Shown piece after piece: positions 1-10,579 of a DNA stretch of 64,000 nt. The notes under the pieces are model-generated. The model was not told the DNA's origin, did no database searches, and saw nothing but the letters and a program-made list of their open reading frames with translations. Source of the DNA: Cyanobium sp. N.Huapi 1H5 (lineage in GTDB: Bacteria > Cyanobacteriota > Cyanobacteriia > PCC-6307 > Cyanobiaceae). The position numbers and the translations under genes were made by a program. The stretch lies in NCBI RefSeq assembly GCF_024345535.1, contig NZ_JAGQBH010000001.1:1-64000 (forward strand), in the 5' to 3' direction. How positions within the stretch are numbered: position 1 is the first letter of the stretch; the number at the start of each line of letters is the position of its first letter.

Positions 1-544
1 GGAAGCGGAAGATCGCCGCCACCCCGAAGGAGGGCGCGAAGAACCAGCTGCTCTGACCCAGGGGGTACATCAGGAAGACACTGACGAACACCGCGATCGG
101 GCCGGAGAAGGCGATGGCGTTGTAGGGGCGGATGCCGACGAGACGGGCGATCTCGAACTGGCGGAGCATGAAGCCGATCAGGGCGAAGGCGCCGTGCAGG
201 GCCACGAAGGGCCAGAGGCCGCCGAGCTGGATCCAGCGGACAAAGTCGCCCTGGGCTTCCGGGCCCCAGAGCAGCAGGAGGCTGTGCCCCATGGCATCAG
301 CGGGGGTGCTGACGGCAGCGGTGAGGAAGTTGCACCCCTCCAGGTAGCTGCTGGCAATGCCGTGGGTGTACCAGGAGGTGGCGAAGGTGGTGCCGGTGAG
401 CCAGCCGCCCAGGGCAAGATAGGCCGTGGGGAACAGCAGCAGACCGGACCACCCCACGAAAACGAAGCGGTCGCGCTTGAGCCAGTCGTCGAGGACGTCG
501 AACCATCCACGCGTGGCCGGAGCACGCCCTAGGGCGATCGTCAT
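1..544 (-). CDS. psbD: Photosystem II D2 protein (N-terminal part)
   Basis: This is the D2 reaction-centre subunit of photosystem II, which binds P680 chlorophylls, pheophytin and plastoquinone QA in the thylakoid membrane. The reading frame starts at an ATG on the minus strand (544-542) and runs off the left edge, so about 181 of the family's roughly 352 residues are present. The start reads MTIALGRAP and is followed by the D2-typical [15 protein letters not shown], then the first membrane helices with the [13 protein letters not shown] segment. The upstream 180 bp is shared with the divergent gene at 726 and must hold both promoters. The partner psbC would be expected downstream, outside the window. 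Identity is certain; only the C-terminal half is missing. Confidence 0.97.
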   Translation of the reverse strand, partial: MTIALGRAPATRGWFDVLDDWLKRDRFVFVGWSGLLLFPTAYLALGGWLTGTTFATSWYTHGIASSYLEGCNFLTAAVSTPADAMGHSLLLLWGPEAQGDFVRWIQLGGLWPFVALHGAFALIGFMLRQFEIARLVGIRPYNAIAFSGPIAVFVSVFLMYPLGQSSWFFAPSFGVAAIFRF

Positions 545-725
545 GGGAGGTGCTTCACGAAGCGTTACAAGCCGATCGTAAAAGAAGACGCCCGTTCTGT
601 GCGGCCGAGGGGGCCGTCGCCATCAGGGAATGAGTACATGTACCCAGCCCTCCCCGGCGGCCGACGATTCGCCAGAGTGGCCGGGCCAGCCCTCCCCGCC
701 GTCCCGGCCCCCAGCCCCCACCACC

Positions 726-989
726 ATGTACGTCGTCGAGATCTCCCTCCGGCTCAGCCCCATGCCCGTTGCCGTCCAGCGCAAGGAACTGGAGGCCGCC
801 CGGGCCCTGTACGGGGACGTGCGTCAGGCGCTCGAGAGCGGGCACCCCAAGGTGCTCGAACTCACCTGCGAGAAGGATGAGCAGAAGCGCGTCAGTCTCC
901 TGAGCGGCGAGATCGTCGCCGTGCAGATTTATGAGAAGTCCTCGGTCGCCGGCGGCGGCAAGCGTCCCGGCTTCAGCTTCGAGCCTTGA
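726..989 (+). CDS. UPF0367 family conserved cyanobacterial protein
   Basis: This is a small 87-residue protein of the UPF0367 family, found across cyanobacteria with no assigned function. Family hallmarks visible here are the start [20 protein letters not shown], a central [16 protein letters not shown] segment and the end [12 protein letters not shown]. An in-frame ATG at 630 would add 32 Pro/Ser-rich residues that do not look like the family, so the ATG at 726 is preferred. Its stop codon overlaps the TTG start of the ABC ATPase gene at 986, suggesting translational coupling. There are no membrane segments or signal peptide. Confidence 0.85.
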   Translation: MYVVEISLRLSPMPVAVQRKELEAARALYGDVRQALESGHPKVLELTCEKDEQKRVSLLSGEIVAVQIYEKSSVAGGGKRPGFSFEP

Positions 990-1696
990 ACGCATCGGCG
1001 GCCTCCGGGGCGCTCGAACCGCCCCTGGAGATCCAGGGGCTCCGCTTCGGCTGGGGCGAAGGGGCCCCGGCCCTGCGGGACTGCGGGCTGCGGATTCCGG
1101 GGCCGGGCCTGTGGATGCTCGTCGGCAGCAACGGCAGCGGCAAGAGCACCCTGCTGCGCCTGATCGCCGGCCTGCTCACGCCGACCGCCGGCCACATCAC
1201 CTGCCGGGGCCGGCCGGCCCTGGTGTTCCAGAACCCCGACCACCAGCTGCTGCTGCCCAGCTGCGGCAGCGACCTGCAGCTGGCCCTGCCCGACGGGCTC
1301 GACGACGGCGCCCGTGCCGAGCGGGTGGCCTCAGCCCTGGCCCAGGTGGGCCTGGCGGGACTGCAGCAGCGCCCCATCCACACCCTGAGCGGCGGCCAGA
1401 AGCAGCGGCTGGCGATCGCCGGAGCCCTGGCCAGCGCGGCGACGCTGCTGCTCCTGGATGAACCCACCGCCCTGCTGGATCCGGACAGCCAGAAGGAGGT
1501 GCTGGAGCTGATCCATCGGCTCTGCCACCGCAGCCCGGCCCCCCTCACCGCGCTGTGGATCACCCACCGTCTCGAGGAACTGGCTTGCTGTGACGGGGCC
1601 GCCCGCATGGAAGCCGGCGTGATCGAGCCCTGGCAGAGCGGCGAAAGCCTGCGCCGCTCCCTGGCCCCCTTGCCCGCCGGCGGGGCCGAAAGGTAA
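986..1696 (+). CDS. ABC transporter ATP-binding protein (CbiO/EcfA-like)
   Basis: This is an ABC ATPase of 236 residues resembling the energy-coupling-factor and cobalt-type CbiO subunits. Walker A is GSNGSGKST (about residue 48), the Q-loop is near [10 protein letters not shown] (a typical CbiO feature), the signature is [15 protein letters not shown] and Walker B is [12 protein letters not shown], followed by an H-loop in ITHRLEE. The start is TTG at 986, overlapping the preceding stop, with no other in-frame start near it. No transmembrane or substrate-binding partner is adjacent, so it is an orphan ATPase whose membrane partner and substrate cannot be named. The tRNA-Asn gene follows 30 bp after its stop. 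Confidence 0.85.
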   Translation: MNASAASGALEPPLEIQGLRFGWGEGAPALRDCGLRIPGPGLWMLVGSNGSGKSTLLRLIAGLLTPTAGHITCRGRPALVFQNPDHQLLLPSCGSDLQLALPDGLDDGARAERVASALAQVGLAGLQQRPIHTLSGGQKQRLAIAGALASAATLLLLDEPTALLDPDSQKEVLELIHRLCHRSPAPLTALWITHRLEELACCDGAARMEAGVIEPWQSGESLRRSLAPLPAGGAER

Positions 1697-1726
1697 GGTC
1701 TTCGAATCCCGGTCCGCCGGGTGTCT

Positions 1727-1798
1727 TCCTCGGTAGCTCAGTGGTAGAGCGGTCGGCTGTTAACCGATTGGTCGCAGGTTCGAATCCCGCCCGGGGAG
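1727..1798 (+). tRNA. tRNA-Asn (GUU)
   Basis: The 72 nt fold into a complete cloverleaf. The acceptor arm TCCTCGG pairs with CCGGGGA (one G-U), with G as discriminator base and no encoded CCA. The D-arm lies in AGCTCAGTGGTAGAGC, the anticodon loop in CTGTTAA gives anticodon GUU (asparagine), and the T-arm carries GGTTCGAAT. It lies between the ABC ATPase gene and the first rpaA copy. Its CCA end would be added by the nucleotidyltransferase encoded at 19057. Confidence 0.96.
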
Positions 1799-1945
1799 TT
1801 TCTCCTTCCGCCCGTTGCAGGGCCCCTTCGTTCCGGCCACGGCCGTCGATGGCTGTGCTCTGAGCAGGGAGCCCACACCCCGGCCAGGGGAAGCACCTGC
1901 ACCCCCATCCCTGCGGTGTCAACGCAAAACCGCGACACTGTTTTC

Positions 1946-2796
<851 letters not shown>

Positions 2797-2876
2797 TCCA
2801 GCTCCTTCCGGTCCAGCCCCTTCCCTGACAACCTCCCCCGGCCCTTGCAGACTTTGCGGGTAGGGGCAGAGGGGCG

Positions 2877-4307
2877 ATGGGCAGTCTTCTGGCCCGCGAT
2901 GCGGAGGTCATCGTCACGATGGACGGGGAGCGCAGGGAACTGCGCAACGCTTCCATGTACGTGGAGGATGGCTGGATTCGACAGATCGGACCGGCCGAGG
3001 AGCTGCCCCGGCACGCCGACAGGGTTCTGGATCTCAGCGGTCAGATCCTGCTGCCGGGTCTGGTGAACTGTCACCACCATCTCAACCAGACCCTGACGCG
3101 CAACCTTCCGGTGGCGCAGAACATCAATCTGTTCGCCTGGCTCAGGGCCCACTACAGGATCTGGGCCGGAACGACGGCGGAAGCGTCGCGCCTGAGCGTC
3201 CTCGTCGGCTGCGCCGAACTGGCGCTCTCCGGCTGCACCACGGTCTTCGACCACAGCTACATCTTCAAGAACGGCAACTGCGTCGATGTGATCATCGCGG
3301 CGGCCCGCGAACTTGGTCTGCGCTTCCACTGCAGCCGCGGTTCGATGTCCCTGGGGGAATCCAGGGGCGGCCTTCCCCCCGACAGCTGTGTGGAGGAGGA
3401 GGGAGCGATCCTGGAGGACACCCAGCGGGTGATCAAGGCCTACCACCGCAACGAGCCCGGTGCCATGACCAGGATCGTCGTGGCCCCCTGCTCCCCGTTC
3501 TCCGTCACCCCTTCCCTGCTGAGGGACTCGGCCGATCTGGCCCGCCAGTACGACGGGGTCGGCCTGCACACCCACCTCTGCGAAACCATCGACGAGGAGC
3601 GCTACACCCTCGACACCTACGGCCTGCGGCCCGTGGAATTCATGGAGAGCATGGGCTGGCTGGGGGAGAACGTCTGGTTCGCCCACGCCATCCATGTGGA
3701 CGAGCAGGAGATCACCCAGTTCGCACGCTGCGGCTGCGGGGCCTGCCACTGCCCCTCCTCGAACATGCGCCTGGCCTCCGGCATCGCCCCCCTCAGGCGC
3801 TACATGCAGGCCGGCGTGAAGGTGGGGCTGGGGGTGGACGGTTCCGCCAGCAATGACAGTTCGAACATGATGCTGGAGGTGCACACGGCGTTCCTGCTCG
3901 CCAGGCTGAAGATGGGCCTCCAGCCCCCGGAGGGCCCGAGCCGGCTGAGGCATCTGCCCCAGTCCCACCCCAGGCGGGCCGGGGAATGGATGACGGCCCG
4001 GGACATCCTGGAAGTCGCCACCCTCGGAGGGGCCGCGGTGATCGGGCGGGACGACATCGGCTCGCTGGCGGTGGGGAAATGCGCCGACTTCTTCTCGATC
4101 CGGCTCCACACGGTGGACTACGCCGGGGCCCTCCATGATCCGGTGGCCGCCACGGTCTTCTGCGCCCCCCAGAAGGCCCACTACACGGTGGTCCACGGCC
4201 AGGTGATCGTCGACCAGGGACGGCTGGCCAGCGTGGATCTTCCCCTGGTGGTGGAACAGCACAACGCCGCCAGTCTGCGGCTGCTGGACAGCCGGGAGGC
4301 CGGTTGA
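2877..4307 (+). CDS. 8-oxoguanine deaminase-like amidohydrolase
   Basis: This is a zinc-dependent cytosolic deaminase of the amidohydrolase superfamily, 476 residues. Its closest remembered relatives are bacterial 8-oxoguanine deaminases (the PA0142 type), sharing the segments CSPFSVTP, HCPSSNMRLASG and GLGVDGSASNDSSNM. Putative metal ligands are H66 and H68 in the HHHLNQTL motif, a His in GLHTHLCET (about 231-233), a His in FAHAIH (about 270) and D321. Such enzymes convert 8-oxoguanine to urate; the related triazine and guanine deaminases are alternatives. A stretch around RLRHLPQSHPRRAGEW (about 355-370) appears to be an insertion. It forms an operon with the MFS gene one base downstream and lies between the two rpaA copies. 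Leucine codons are CTG-rich, like the host. Confidence 0.82.
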   Translation: MGSLLARDAEVIVTMDGERRELRNASMYVEDGWIRQIGPAEELPRHADRVLDLSGQILLPGLVNCHHHLNQTLTRNLPVAQNINLFAWLRAHYRIWAGTTAEASRLSVLVGCAELALSGCTTVFDHSYIFKNGNCVDVIIAAARELGLRFHCSRGSMSLGESRGGLPPDSCVEEEGAILEDTQRVIKAYHRNEPGAMTRIVVAPCSPFSVTPSLLRDSADLARQYDGVGLHTHLCETIDEERYTLDTYGLRPVEFMESMGWLGENVWFAHAIHVDEQEITQFARCGCGACHCPSSNMRLASGIAPLRRYMQAGVKVGLGVDGSASNDSSNMMLEVHTAFLLARLKMGLQPPEGPSRLRHLPQSHPRRAGEWMTARDILEVATLGGAAVIGRDDIGSLAVGKCADFFSIRLHTVDYAGALHDPVAATVFCAPQKAHYTVVHGQVIVDQGRLASVDLPLVVEQHNAASLRLLDSREAG

Positions 4308-4308
4308 G

Positions 4309-5562
4309 ATGGGGGGATGGATCCGCTGGGCCGTCTCCCAGCTCTTCTTCGCGCTGAGCGTCCTCTGCAGCGTCAGCTTCGCCGTGGCTTCGCCTGACCT
4401 GCTGCGATCCCTCGATCTGCGGGAGGCCCAGCTGGGGCAGCTCGGCGGGGCCTACCTCGCCGCCTTCTCGATCGCCCTGCCCATCCTCGGCGGCCTGATG
4501 TCCACCATCGCGCTCCGCTGGCTCCTGGGCGGATCCGCCCTGGTGGCGGCCCTGGGCACCCTGCGGCTGGCCTCCGCCACCGACTTCCATGGCGCCCTGG
4601 GGGCGATGGCGCTGATGGGCATCGGCCTCTCGACCGCCTTCGTCGGGGTGATCACCGTCGCGGGTCGGGAGTTCCCCCGGACCTTCGCCCCCATGGCCGC
4701 CCTCAGCAACGCCATCACCAATCTCGGCTCGGCGCTGCTGGCCATGGTCAGCACCCTGGTGCCGATTCTGGCCGACTTCCGCCGTCCCTTCCGGCTGCTG
4801 TCCGTGCTGCTGCTGGCCACCGCCGCCCTGCTGGCCATCGTGCTGCGGGAACGCGGTCCCACCGGGGACGGCGCCCCCCGGGAGTCCCCCGGCCCCGGCC
4901 GCGCCACGCTGCGGGCCTCGGAGCTGCCGGCGGCGGTCGCACGGGTTCTGCGGACCCCCCAGGTCTGGTTCGTCGGCCTCTGCTTCGGCGGGCTGTTCGG
5001 CTCCTTCCTGGCCTATGCGGACCTCTGGAACATCCCGTACCAGATGAAGGTGTTCGGACACACCATCCAGCAGGCCGCGGGGCTGAACGCCGCGTTTCCC
5101 CTGGGGATGGTGGCCGGCTCCCTGGTGGGGGGCACATGGGCCGGGCGGGCCGGGTTCCTGCCGCCGGTGCGGGTGTTCGCGGTGCTCACCCTTCTGGTTG
5201 AAGGCCTGCTGTTCGCGGAAGTCCTTCCCGACATCGGGGCCGGCGTGGCCTTCTTCCTGGTGGGATTCGGCAGCAGCGCCGCCTCCCTGGCCCTGGCGGC
5301 CCTGCCGGCCCATCTGGAGGCCGCCCTCGTCCCCATCGCCACCACCATCGTGATGACACTGACCTATCTGCTCAGCGCCATGGTGCAGGTGCTCGCCGGC
5401 GGGCCGGGAGGGACTGGAGGAATCACGACCTTCGCCACCTACCGGGACAGCCTCGGCATCCTCGTGGTGCCGGTGGCGATCGCCGCCGTCGCCGCGTTCC
5501 TGCTGCGGGGGCACTCCGCCAGTGGGGAAAGGCCGCCGGCGTCCAGAGGAGACCGCCGGTAG
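4309..5562 (+). CDS. MFS transporter, partner of the deaminase
   Basis: This is a 417-residue major facilitator superfamily protein with about 12 hydrophobic segments and a polar central loop at about 180-210 (RERGPTGDGAPRESP). Secondary transporters of this family move small solutes across the cytoplasmic membrane. The start ATG lies one base after the deaminase stop, so the two genes are almost certainly co-transcribed, suggesting uptake or export of a purine-like substrate or product. A HIP1 octamer (5476-5483) lies within the gene, which argues for a cyanobacterial history. The gene ends 69 bp before rpaA copy 2, on the same strand and with no obvious terminator between. The substrate is unknown. 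Confidence 0.8.
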   Translation: MGGWIRWAVSQLFFALSVLCSVSFAVASPDLLRSLDLREAQLGQLGGAYLAAFSIALPILGGLMSTIALRWLLGGSALVAALGTLRLASATDFHGALGAMALMGIGLSTAFVGVITVAGREFPRTFAPMAALSNAITNLGSALLAMVSTLVPILADFRRPFRLLSVLLLATAALLAIVLRERGPTGDGAPRESPGPGRATLRASELPAAVARVLRTPQVWFVGLCFGGLFGSFLAYADLWNIPYQMKVFGHTIQQAAGLNAAFPLGMVAGSLVGGTWAGRAGFLPPVRVFAVLTLLVEGLLFAEVLPDIGAGVAFFLVGFGSSAASLALAALPAHLEAALVPIATTIVMTLTYLLSAMVQVLAGGPGGTGGITTFATYRDSLGILVVPVAIAAVAAFLLRGHSASGERPPASRGDRR

Positions 5563-5572
5563 GGTCGTCCGA

Positions 5573-6429
<857 letters not shown>

Positions 6430-6452
6430 AGGCAGCCCTCAGCCGCCACCCC

Positions 6453-7424
6453 TCAGCGACCCAGGTCCAGCAGGGCCACCTCCCAGGCCAGCCGCGGCTG
6501 CACATAGGCCAGCAGGTGGCTGCGCAGCTGCTCGATGCGCCGCAGCGGTGCCGGTTCCTGGCGCCGCCGCCAGAGGTGCAGCTGCCACCAGTCGAGCAGC
6601 CAGAGCTGCTGCTCGCCATCGAGGGCCTCGCTGAGGTCGCGGGCCAGGCCCAGGGCCTCCATCGGCTCCCGGCCCAGGCCCAGCAAGCGCTCCGCCAGTC
6701 CCTCCGGCAGGCCCTGCCAGACCCGCCGGTGGCGCAGCAGGGCCCCGGGAGAGCCGGCGGCCAGCTCAAGCAGCTCGGGGGGATCCGCCACGGTCCGCTC
6801 CGGTGTCCCCTCCTGAGCCCCCTCCGGCGCCGGCAGGCCCGCCAGCACCTGGTGGACCAGGGCGGGGGGCAGCCGCGCGAAGGGGATGGCCTGGCAGCGG
6901 GAGCGGATCGTGCTCAGCAGCCGGTCCGGCGTCGCCGTGAGCAGGATCAGCAGGCCGTGGCCCGGTTCCTCGAGGGTCTTGAGCAGGGCATTGGCGGCCG
7001 CTTCGGCCATGGCCTCGACCGTCTCCAGCACCACCAGGGAACGCTCCCCCTCCACCGGCCGGCGGGCCAGGAAACGGGTCACCTCCCGCACCTGCTCCAG
7101 GCGCAGCTGGGGGGGACTGCGGCGGCTGAGGCCCTGGGCCTCGGCCTCGGAGGCCTTCACCAGCCGGCCCTGGTGCAGGTAGGTGGGCTCGACCCAGAGC
7201 AGATCGGGGTGGTTGCCCGCCGCCAGACGGCGCCGCAGCGGCACCGATCCGGCGGTGCCACCGGAGAGCACCCCCTCGAGCAGGCGCAGGGCCGCCAGCC
7301 GGCGGCCCACGCCGTCGGGGCCGACGAACAGGTAGGCGGGCGCCAGCCGGCGCCGTTCCAGGGCGGCCGTGAGCAGGGCCACCGCCTGGGGCTGGCCCAC
7401 CAGATCGGCGAACAGCTCAGCCAT
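6453..7424 (-). CDS. holB: DNA polymerase III delta' subunit (clamp loader)
   Basis: This is the delta-prime subunit of the clamp loader, an AAA+-fold protein that helps load the beta clamp during replication. The 323-residue product starts MAELFADLVGQPQAVALL. It has an altered Walker A (VGPDGVGRRL, lacking the lysine, as expected for a non-hydrolysing delta'), the segment EAMAEAAANALLKTLEEP, and the sensor-like TIRSRCQAIPF. The ATG at 7424 matches the family start and overlaps tmk by 8 nt; a GTG/ATG choice at 7445 would add seven residues. It is the last gene of the leftward ATPase-tmk-holB operon. Confidence 0.9.
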   Translation of the reverse strand: MAELFADLVGQPQAVALLTAALERRRLAPAYLFVGPDGVGRRLAALRLLEGVLSGGTAGSVPLRRRLAAGNHPDLLWVEPTYLHQGRLVKASEAEAQGLSRRSPPQLRLEQVREVTRFLARRPVEGERSLVVLETVEAMAEAAANALLKTLEEPGHGLLILLTATPDRLLSTIRSRCQAIPFARLPPALVHQVLAGLPAPEGAQEGTPERTVADPPELLELAAGSPGALLRHRRVWQGLPEGLAERLLGLGREPMEALGLARDLSEALDGEQQLWLLDWWQLHLWRRRQEPAPLRRIEQLRSHLLAYVQPRLAWEVALLDLGR

Positions 7425-8070
7425 GGCCCCCGCCGCCGCCGGCACCCAGGTGCTCCGTGATCAGAGAGCGGCAGCGGGCCGTCACCTCCTCGATCGGCCC
7501 GCCGGCCACGACGCGCTGCCAGCCCCTCTCGGCGGCCAGGCTGGCGAAGCCGTCGCTGACCCGCTGCAGGAAGGCCTCGCCCGCGGCCTCGATCCGGTCG
7601 GCGGGCCGTTCGCCGCGGCGCCGCAGGGACCCGGCCAGGGGCAGATCGAGCCATAGGGTGAGATCGGGCTCCAGGCCGCCGGTGGCCAGGGCCTCGAGCT
7701 GGCGGATGGTGTCCAGGGGCAGGCCGCGGCCATAGCCCTGGTAGGCGGCGGTGGAGCCGCTGAAGCGATCGCTCAGCACCCAGTCGCCGGCGGCCAGGGA
7801 CGGACGCAGGCACTCCTCGACGTGCTGGGCCCGGTCGGCGGCGTAGAGCATCAGCTCGCAGAGGCTGCAGGGGGCGGCCCCCTCCGGCGGTGACAACAGC
7901 AGGGCCCGCAGGGCCTGGCCCAGGGCCGTCCCGCCCGGTTCCCGCGTCACCACCAGCCGGGAGCCGGGCGCCATCAGGCCGCTGAGGGGCAGCCAGGCAC
8001 GCAGGGCCTCGATCTGGGTGGTCTTGCCGCAGCCGTCGATGCCCTCCAGCACCAGGAAGCGCCCGCTCAT
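7417..8070 (-). CDS. tmk: Thymidylate kinase
   Basis: Thymidylate kinase phosphorylates dTMP to dTDP for DNA synthesis. The 217-residue protein shows the P-loop EGIDGCGKTTQ at the N-terminus, the DR(F/Y) motif in VLSDRFSGSTAAYQGYGRG, the TREPGGT segment that binds nucleotide, and the LID-like arginines in RRRGERPADRIE. The start ATG overlaps the stop of the upstream P-type ATPase gene as ATGA, and its own end overlaps holB. The tail ends in a glycine run (GAGGGGGHG). Confidence 0.96.
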   Translation of the reverse strand: MSGRFLVLEGIDGCGKTTQIEALRAWLPLSGLMAPGSRLVVTREPGGTALGQALRALLLSPPEGAAPCSLCELMLYAADRAQHVEECLRPSLAAGDWVLSDRFSGSTAAYQGYGRGLPLDTIRQLEALATGGLEPDLTLWLDLPLAGSLRRRGERPADRIEAAGEAFLQRVSDGFASLAAERGWQRVVAGGPIEEVTARCRSLITEHLGAGGGGGHG

Positions 8071-10463
8071 GGTGCAGCGTCCGGGGGGGGATCCTGCAGG
8101 AGCAGGGCGTTGCCGACCACGGTGATCGAGCTGAAGGCCATCAGCAGGGCCGCCAGTTCGGGCGAGAGGCTCAGGCCGAAGCCCGGCAGGAGCACCCCGG
8201 CGGCGATCGGCAGCACGATCAGGTTGTAGCCGAAGGCCCAGGCCAGGTTCTGGCGGACCTTGGCCATGGTGCGCCGGGCGATCGCCAGGGCCCGGACGAT
8301 GCCGTCGAGTCCCTCGCCCATCACCACCAGGGCCGCGCTTTCCTGGGCGATCTGGGTGCCCGTGCCGACGGCGATGCCCAGGTCGGCGGCGGCGAGGGCG
8401 GGGGCATCGTTGATGCCGTCGCCCACCATCGCCACCGCCCCCTGGCGATGGGCCAGCAGGAGCCGTTCCAGCTTCTCCTCCGGCCGCAGCTCCCAGGCCA
8501 GCTCCTCCGGCCGCAGGCCCAAGCGGCGGCCCAGACCCTCGACGCTGGCGCGCCGATCGCCGCTGAGCAGGCCCAGCCGCAGCCCCAGGCGCCGCAGGCG
8601 GCTCACGGTGGCGGCGGCATCGGCCCGGGGCCGGTCCTCCACGGCCAGGAGTCCCAGCAGCCGTCCATCGGCCGCCACCGCCAGCAGGGTGGCTCCACCG
8701 GCCTCCAGGTCCTGCTGCAGGGCCGTGGCGGCGGGCTCCGCCATCACCCCCTGGCGAGCCAGCCAGTCCAGCCGGCCCACCCGCACCAGGCCGGCGCCCT
8801 CCACCAGCCCCTGCACCCCGTCGCCGGGGAGGGTCTGGGCTTCGCTGACGCTCAGCAGGGGGAGCCCCCGGCACTGGGCCTCCTGAAGCACGGCGTGGGC
8901 CAGGGGATGGCGGCTGTGCTGCTCGAGGCTGGCCGCCAGCTGCACCAGCCGGGCGGCCTCCGCTGCCTCCACCGGGCTGCCCGGGGCCGCCCCCAGGACA
9001 CGGACGGCCGTCACCAGGGGACGGCCGATGGTGAGGGTGCCGGTCTTGTCGAAGAGCACCGCCTCCAGCCGGGAGGCGGTCTCGATCGCATCACCACCCC
9101 GGAACAGGAGCCCCGAGCGGGCCGCCAGCCCGGAGCCCACGGTGATCGCCGTCGGCGTGGCCAGGCCAAGGGCGCAGGGACAGGCCACCACCAGCACGGC
9201 GATGGCCAGCTGCAGCCCCAGGCTGAAGGGAGTGCCGGCTCCCCCGCCACCGTGGCCGTGGGAGCCGTGGCCCGCGGCCGCAGCCATGGTGAGAACCTCC
9301 GGCCAGTGCCGGCACCCCCACAGCCACCAGAACACCAGGGTGGCCAGCGCCAGCAGCAGCACCACGAGGGTGAAGCGGCCGGCGACCCTGTCGGCCAGGC
9401 CCTGGATCGGCGCCTTGCGGGCCTGGGCCCGCTCCACCAGACGCACGATGCGGGCGATGGCGCTGTCGGCACCACGGCGGCGCACCTCCAGCACCAGGGA
9501 ACTCTCGAGGTTGAGCAGGCCCGCGGCCAGCTCGCTGCCCGGTTCGACCGACTGGGGCAGGGGCTCGCCGGTGAGGCTGGAGGCATCGACGCGCGAGCAG
9601 CCCTCCAGCACCACCCCATCCACCGGCACCCGGTCGCCCGGCAGCAGCCGCAGCCGGTCCCCCGGCCGCAGCCCCCCCACCCGGACCTGGCGGGGGGGGC
9701 CGTCGCCCAGGAGCAGCAGGGCATGGTCGGGCTGAAGGGCGCCCAGCTCCTCGATGGCCCGGCCGGTGCGGTAGCGGGCGCGCTCCTCCAGGAAACGGCC
9801 GGTGAGGACGAAGCCCAGCAGCATCACCGGCTCGTTGAAGTAGCAGGGCCAGCCGCTGGCCGGCCACAGCCAGCCCACCAGGCTGGAGAGGTAGGCGCTG
9901 GCCACCCCCAGACCCACGAGGGTGTCCATGCCGGGCACCCCGGCCAGGGCCGAACGCACGCCGCGGACCAGGATCGGCCGGCCGGGAAAGGCCAGGGCCA
10001 GGGTGGCCACCAGCGCGTGGAACCAGGGGCTGCCCAGCAGCGGCCAGGGACCGCGCCAGGCCAGCAGACCGGCATCGGCCAGGTGCCCCAGGCCGGAGAC
10101 CAGCAGCAGCAGCAGGGCCACCAGCAGCTGGCGCCAGTGGCGCCACCATTGCTCGGCCTGGCGCCGCTCCCGCTGGCTGGCCGGCTCCGGCTCCTGGGGG
10201 CGCAGCCGGGCCTGGAAGCCCAGGCCCTCAAGGCTGCCCAGCAGGGCGGGCAGGGGATCGGCGGCGGTGCCGTCGGGTCCCTCGACCCGGGGCTCCAGAT
10301 CCACCCAGGCCGTGCGGGTCAGCAGGTTGACGCTCGCCTGGCGCACCCCTTCGGTCTGCAGAAGGCGCTGCTCCACGGCGCGGACGCAGCCACCGCATTT
10401 CATGCCCTCCACATCGAGGAGCAACGGCTCGCGGGAGCGGCTGGCGGGGGGGGTGGCGCTCAA
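8067..10463 (-). CDS. Copper-type P1B ATPase
   Basis: This is a heavy-metal-translocating P-type ATPase of 798 residues, in the same group as cyanobacterial CtaA/PacS, which deliver copper to plastocyanin and cytochrome oxidase. It has an N-terminal metal-binding domain with MKCGGC (residues about 21-26), the actuator motif SSLTGEPLPQ, the membrane CPC motif in VVACPCALGLATPTA, the phosphorylation site DKTGTLT and the hinge VGDGINDAPALA. Just before the CPC helix is an unusual His/Gly-rich loop (HGSHGHGGGG, around 9241-9282), perhaps a metal-binding exoplasmic loop. It heads the leftward operon with tmk and holB and is divergent from ycf3. Whether it is the thylakoid or plasma-membrane form cannot be told. 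Confidence 0.92.
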   Translation of the reverse strand: MSATPPASRSREPLLLDVEGMKCGGCVRAVEQRLLQTEGVRQASVNLLTRTAWVDLEPRVEGPDGTAADPLPALLGSLEGLGFQARLRPQEPEPASQRERRQAEQWWRHWRQLLVALLLLLVSGLGHLADAGLLAWRGPWPLLGSPWFHALVATLALAFPGRPILVRGVRSALAGVPGMDTLVGLGVASAYLSSLVGWLWPASGWPCYFNEPVMLLGFVLTGRFLEERARYRTGRAIEELGALQPDHALLLLGDGPPRQVRVGGLRPGDRLRLLPGDRVPVDGVVLEGCSRVDASSLTGEPLPQSVEPGSELAAGLLNLESSLVLEVRRRGADSAIARIVRLVERAQARKAPIQGLADRVAGRFTLVVLLLALATLVFWWLWGCRHWPEVLTMAAAAGHGSHGHGGGGAGTPFSLGLQLAIAVLVVACPCALGLATPTAITVGSGLAARSGLLFRGGDAIETASRLEAVLFDKTGTLTIGRPLVTAVRVLGAAPGSPVEAAEAARLVQLAASLEQHSRHPLAHAVLQEAQCRGLPLLSVSEAQTLPGDGVQGLVEGAGLVRVGRLDWLARQGVMAEPAATALQQDLEAGGATLLAVAADGRLLGLLAVEDRPRADAAATVSRLRRLGLRLGLLSGDRRASVEGLGRRLGLRPEELAWELRPEEKLERLLLAHRQGAVAMVGDGINDAPALAAADLGIAVGTGTQIAQESAALVVMGEGLDGIVRALAIARRTMAKVRQNLAWAFGYNLIVLPIAAGVLLPGFGLSLSPELAALLMAFSSITVVGNALLLQDPPPDAAP

Positions 10464-10579
10464 GCGGAGGGTGCCGGTGCTGGGTGCCGGAGGGGGGGCC
10501 GGGCCCCAGGCTAGGGAGCCGCCACGCCCTTGCCCCGATCGCCCGAGGCAGGATGGGGTGACGATCCGGACCTGGACCC

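Noticed and set aside
1700-1722. TTCGAATCCC followed by CCGG-rich sequence just upstream of tRNA-Asn, resembling a T-arm from a second tRNA or an attachment-site remnant
   Set aside because: The bases flanking TTCGAAT do not pair into a T-stem and no acceptor or anticodon arm precedes it, so it cannot be supported as a tRNA fragment or att site.
3793-5514. 573-residue minus-strand frame opposite the MFS gene
   Set aside because: Highly biased Gly/Arg/Gln/His composition with no motifs; an antisense shadow of a membrane protein.
8448-10514. 688-residue plus-strand frame opposite the P-type ATPase
   Set aside because: Gln/Gly/His-rich shadow frame; the minus-strand ATPase has complete catalytic motifs.
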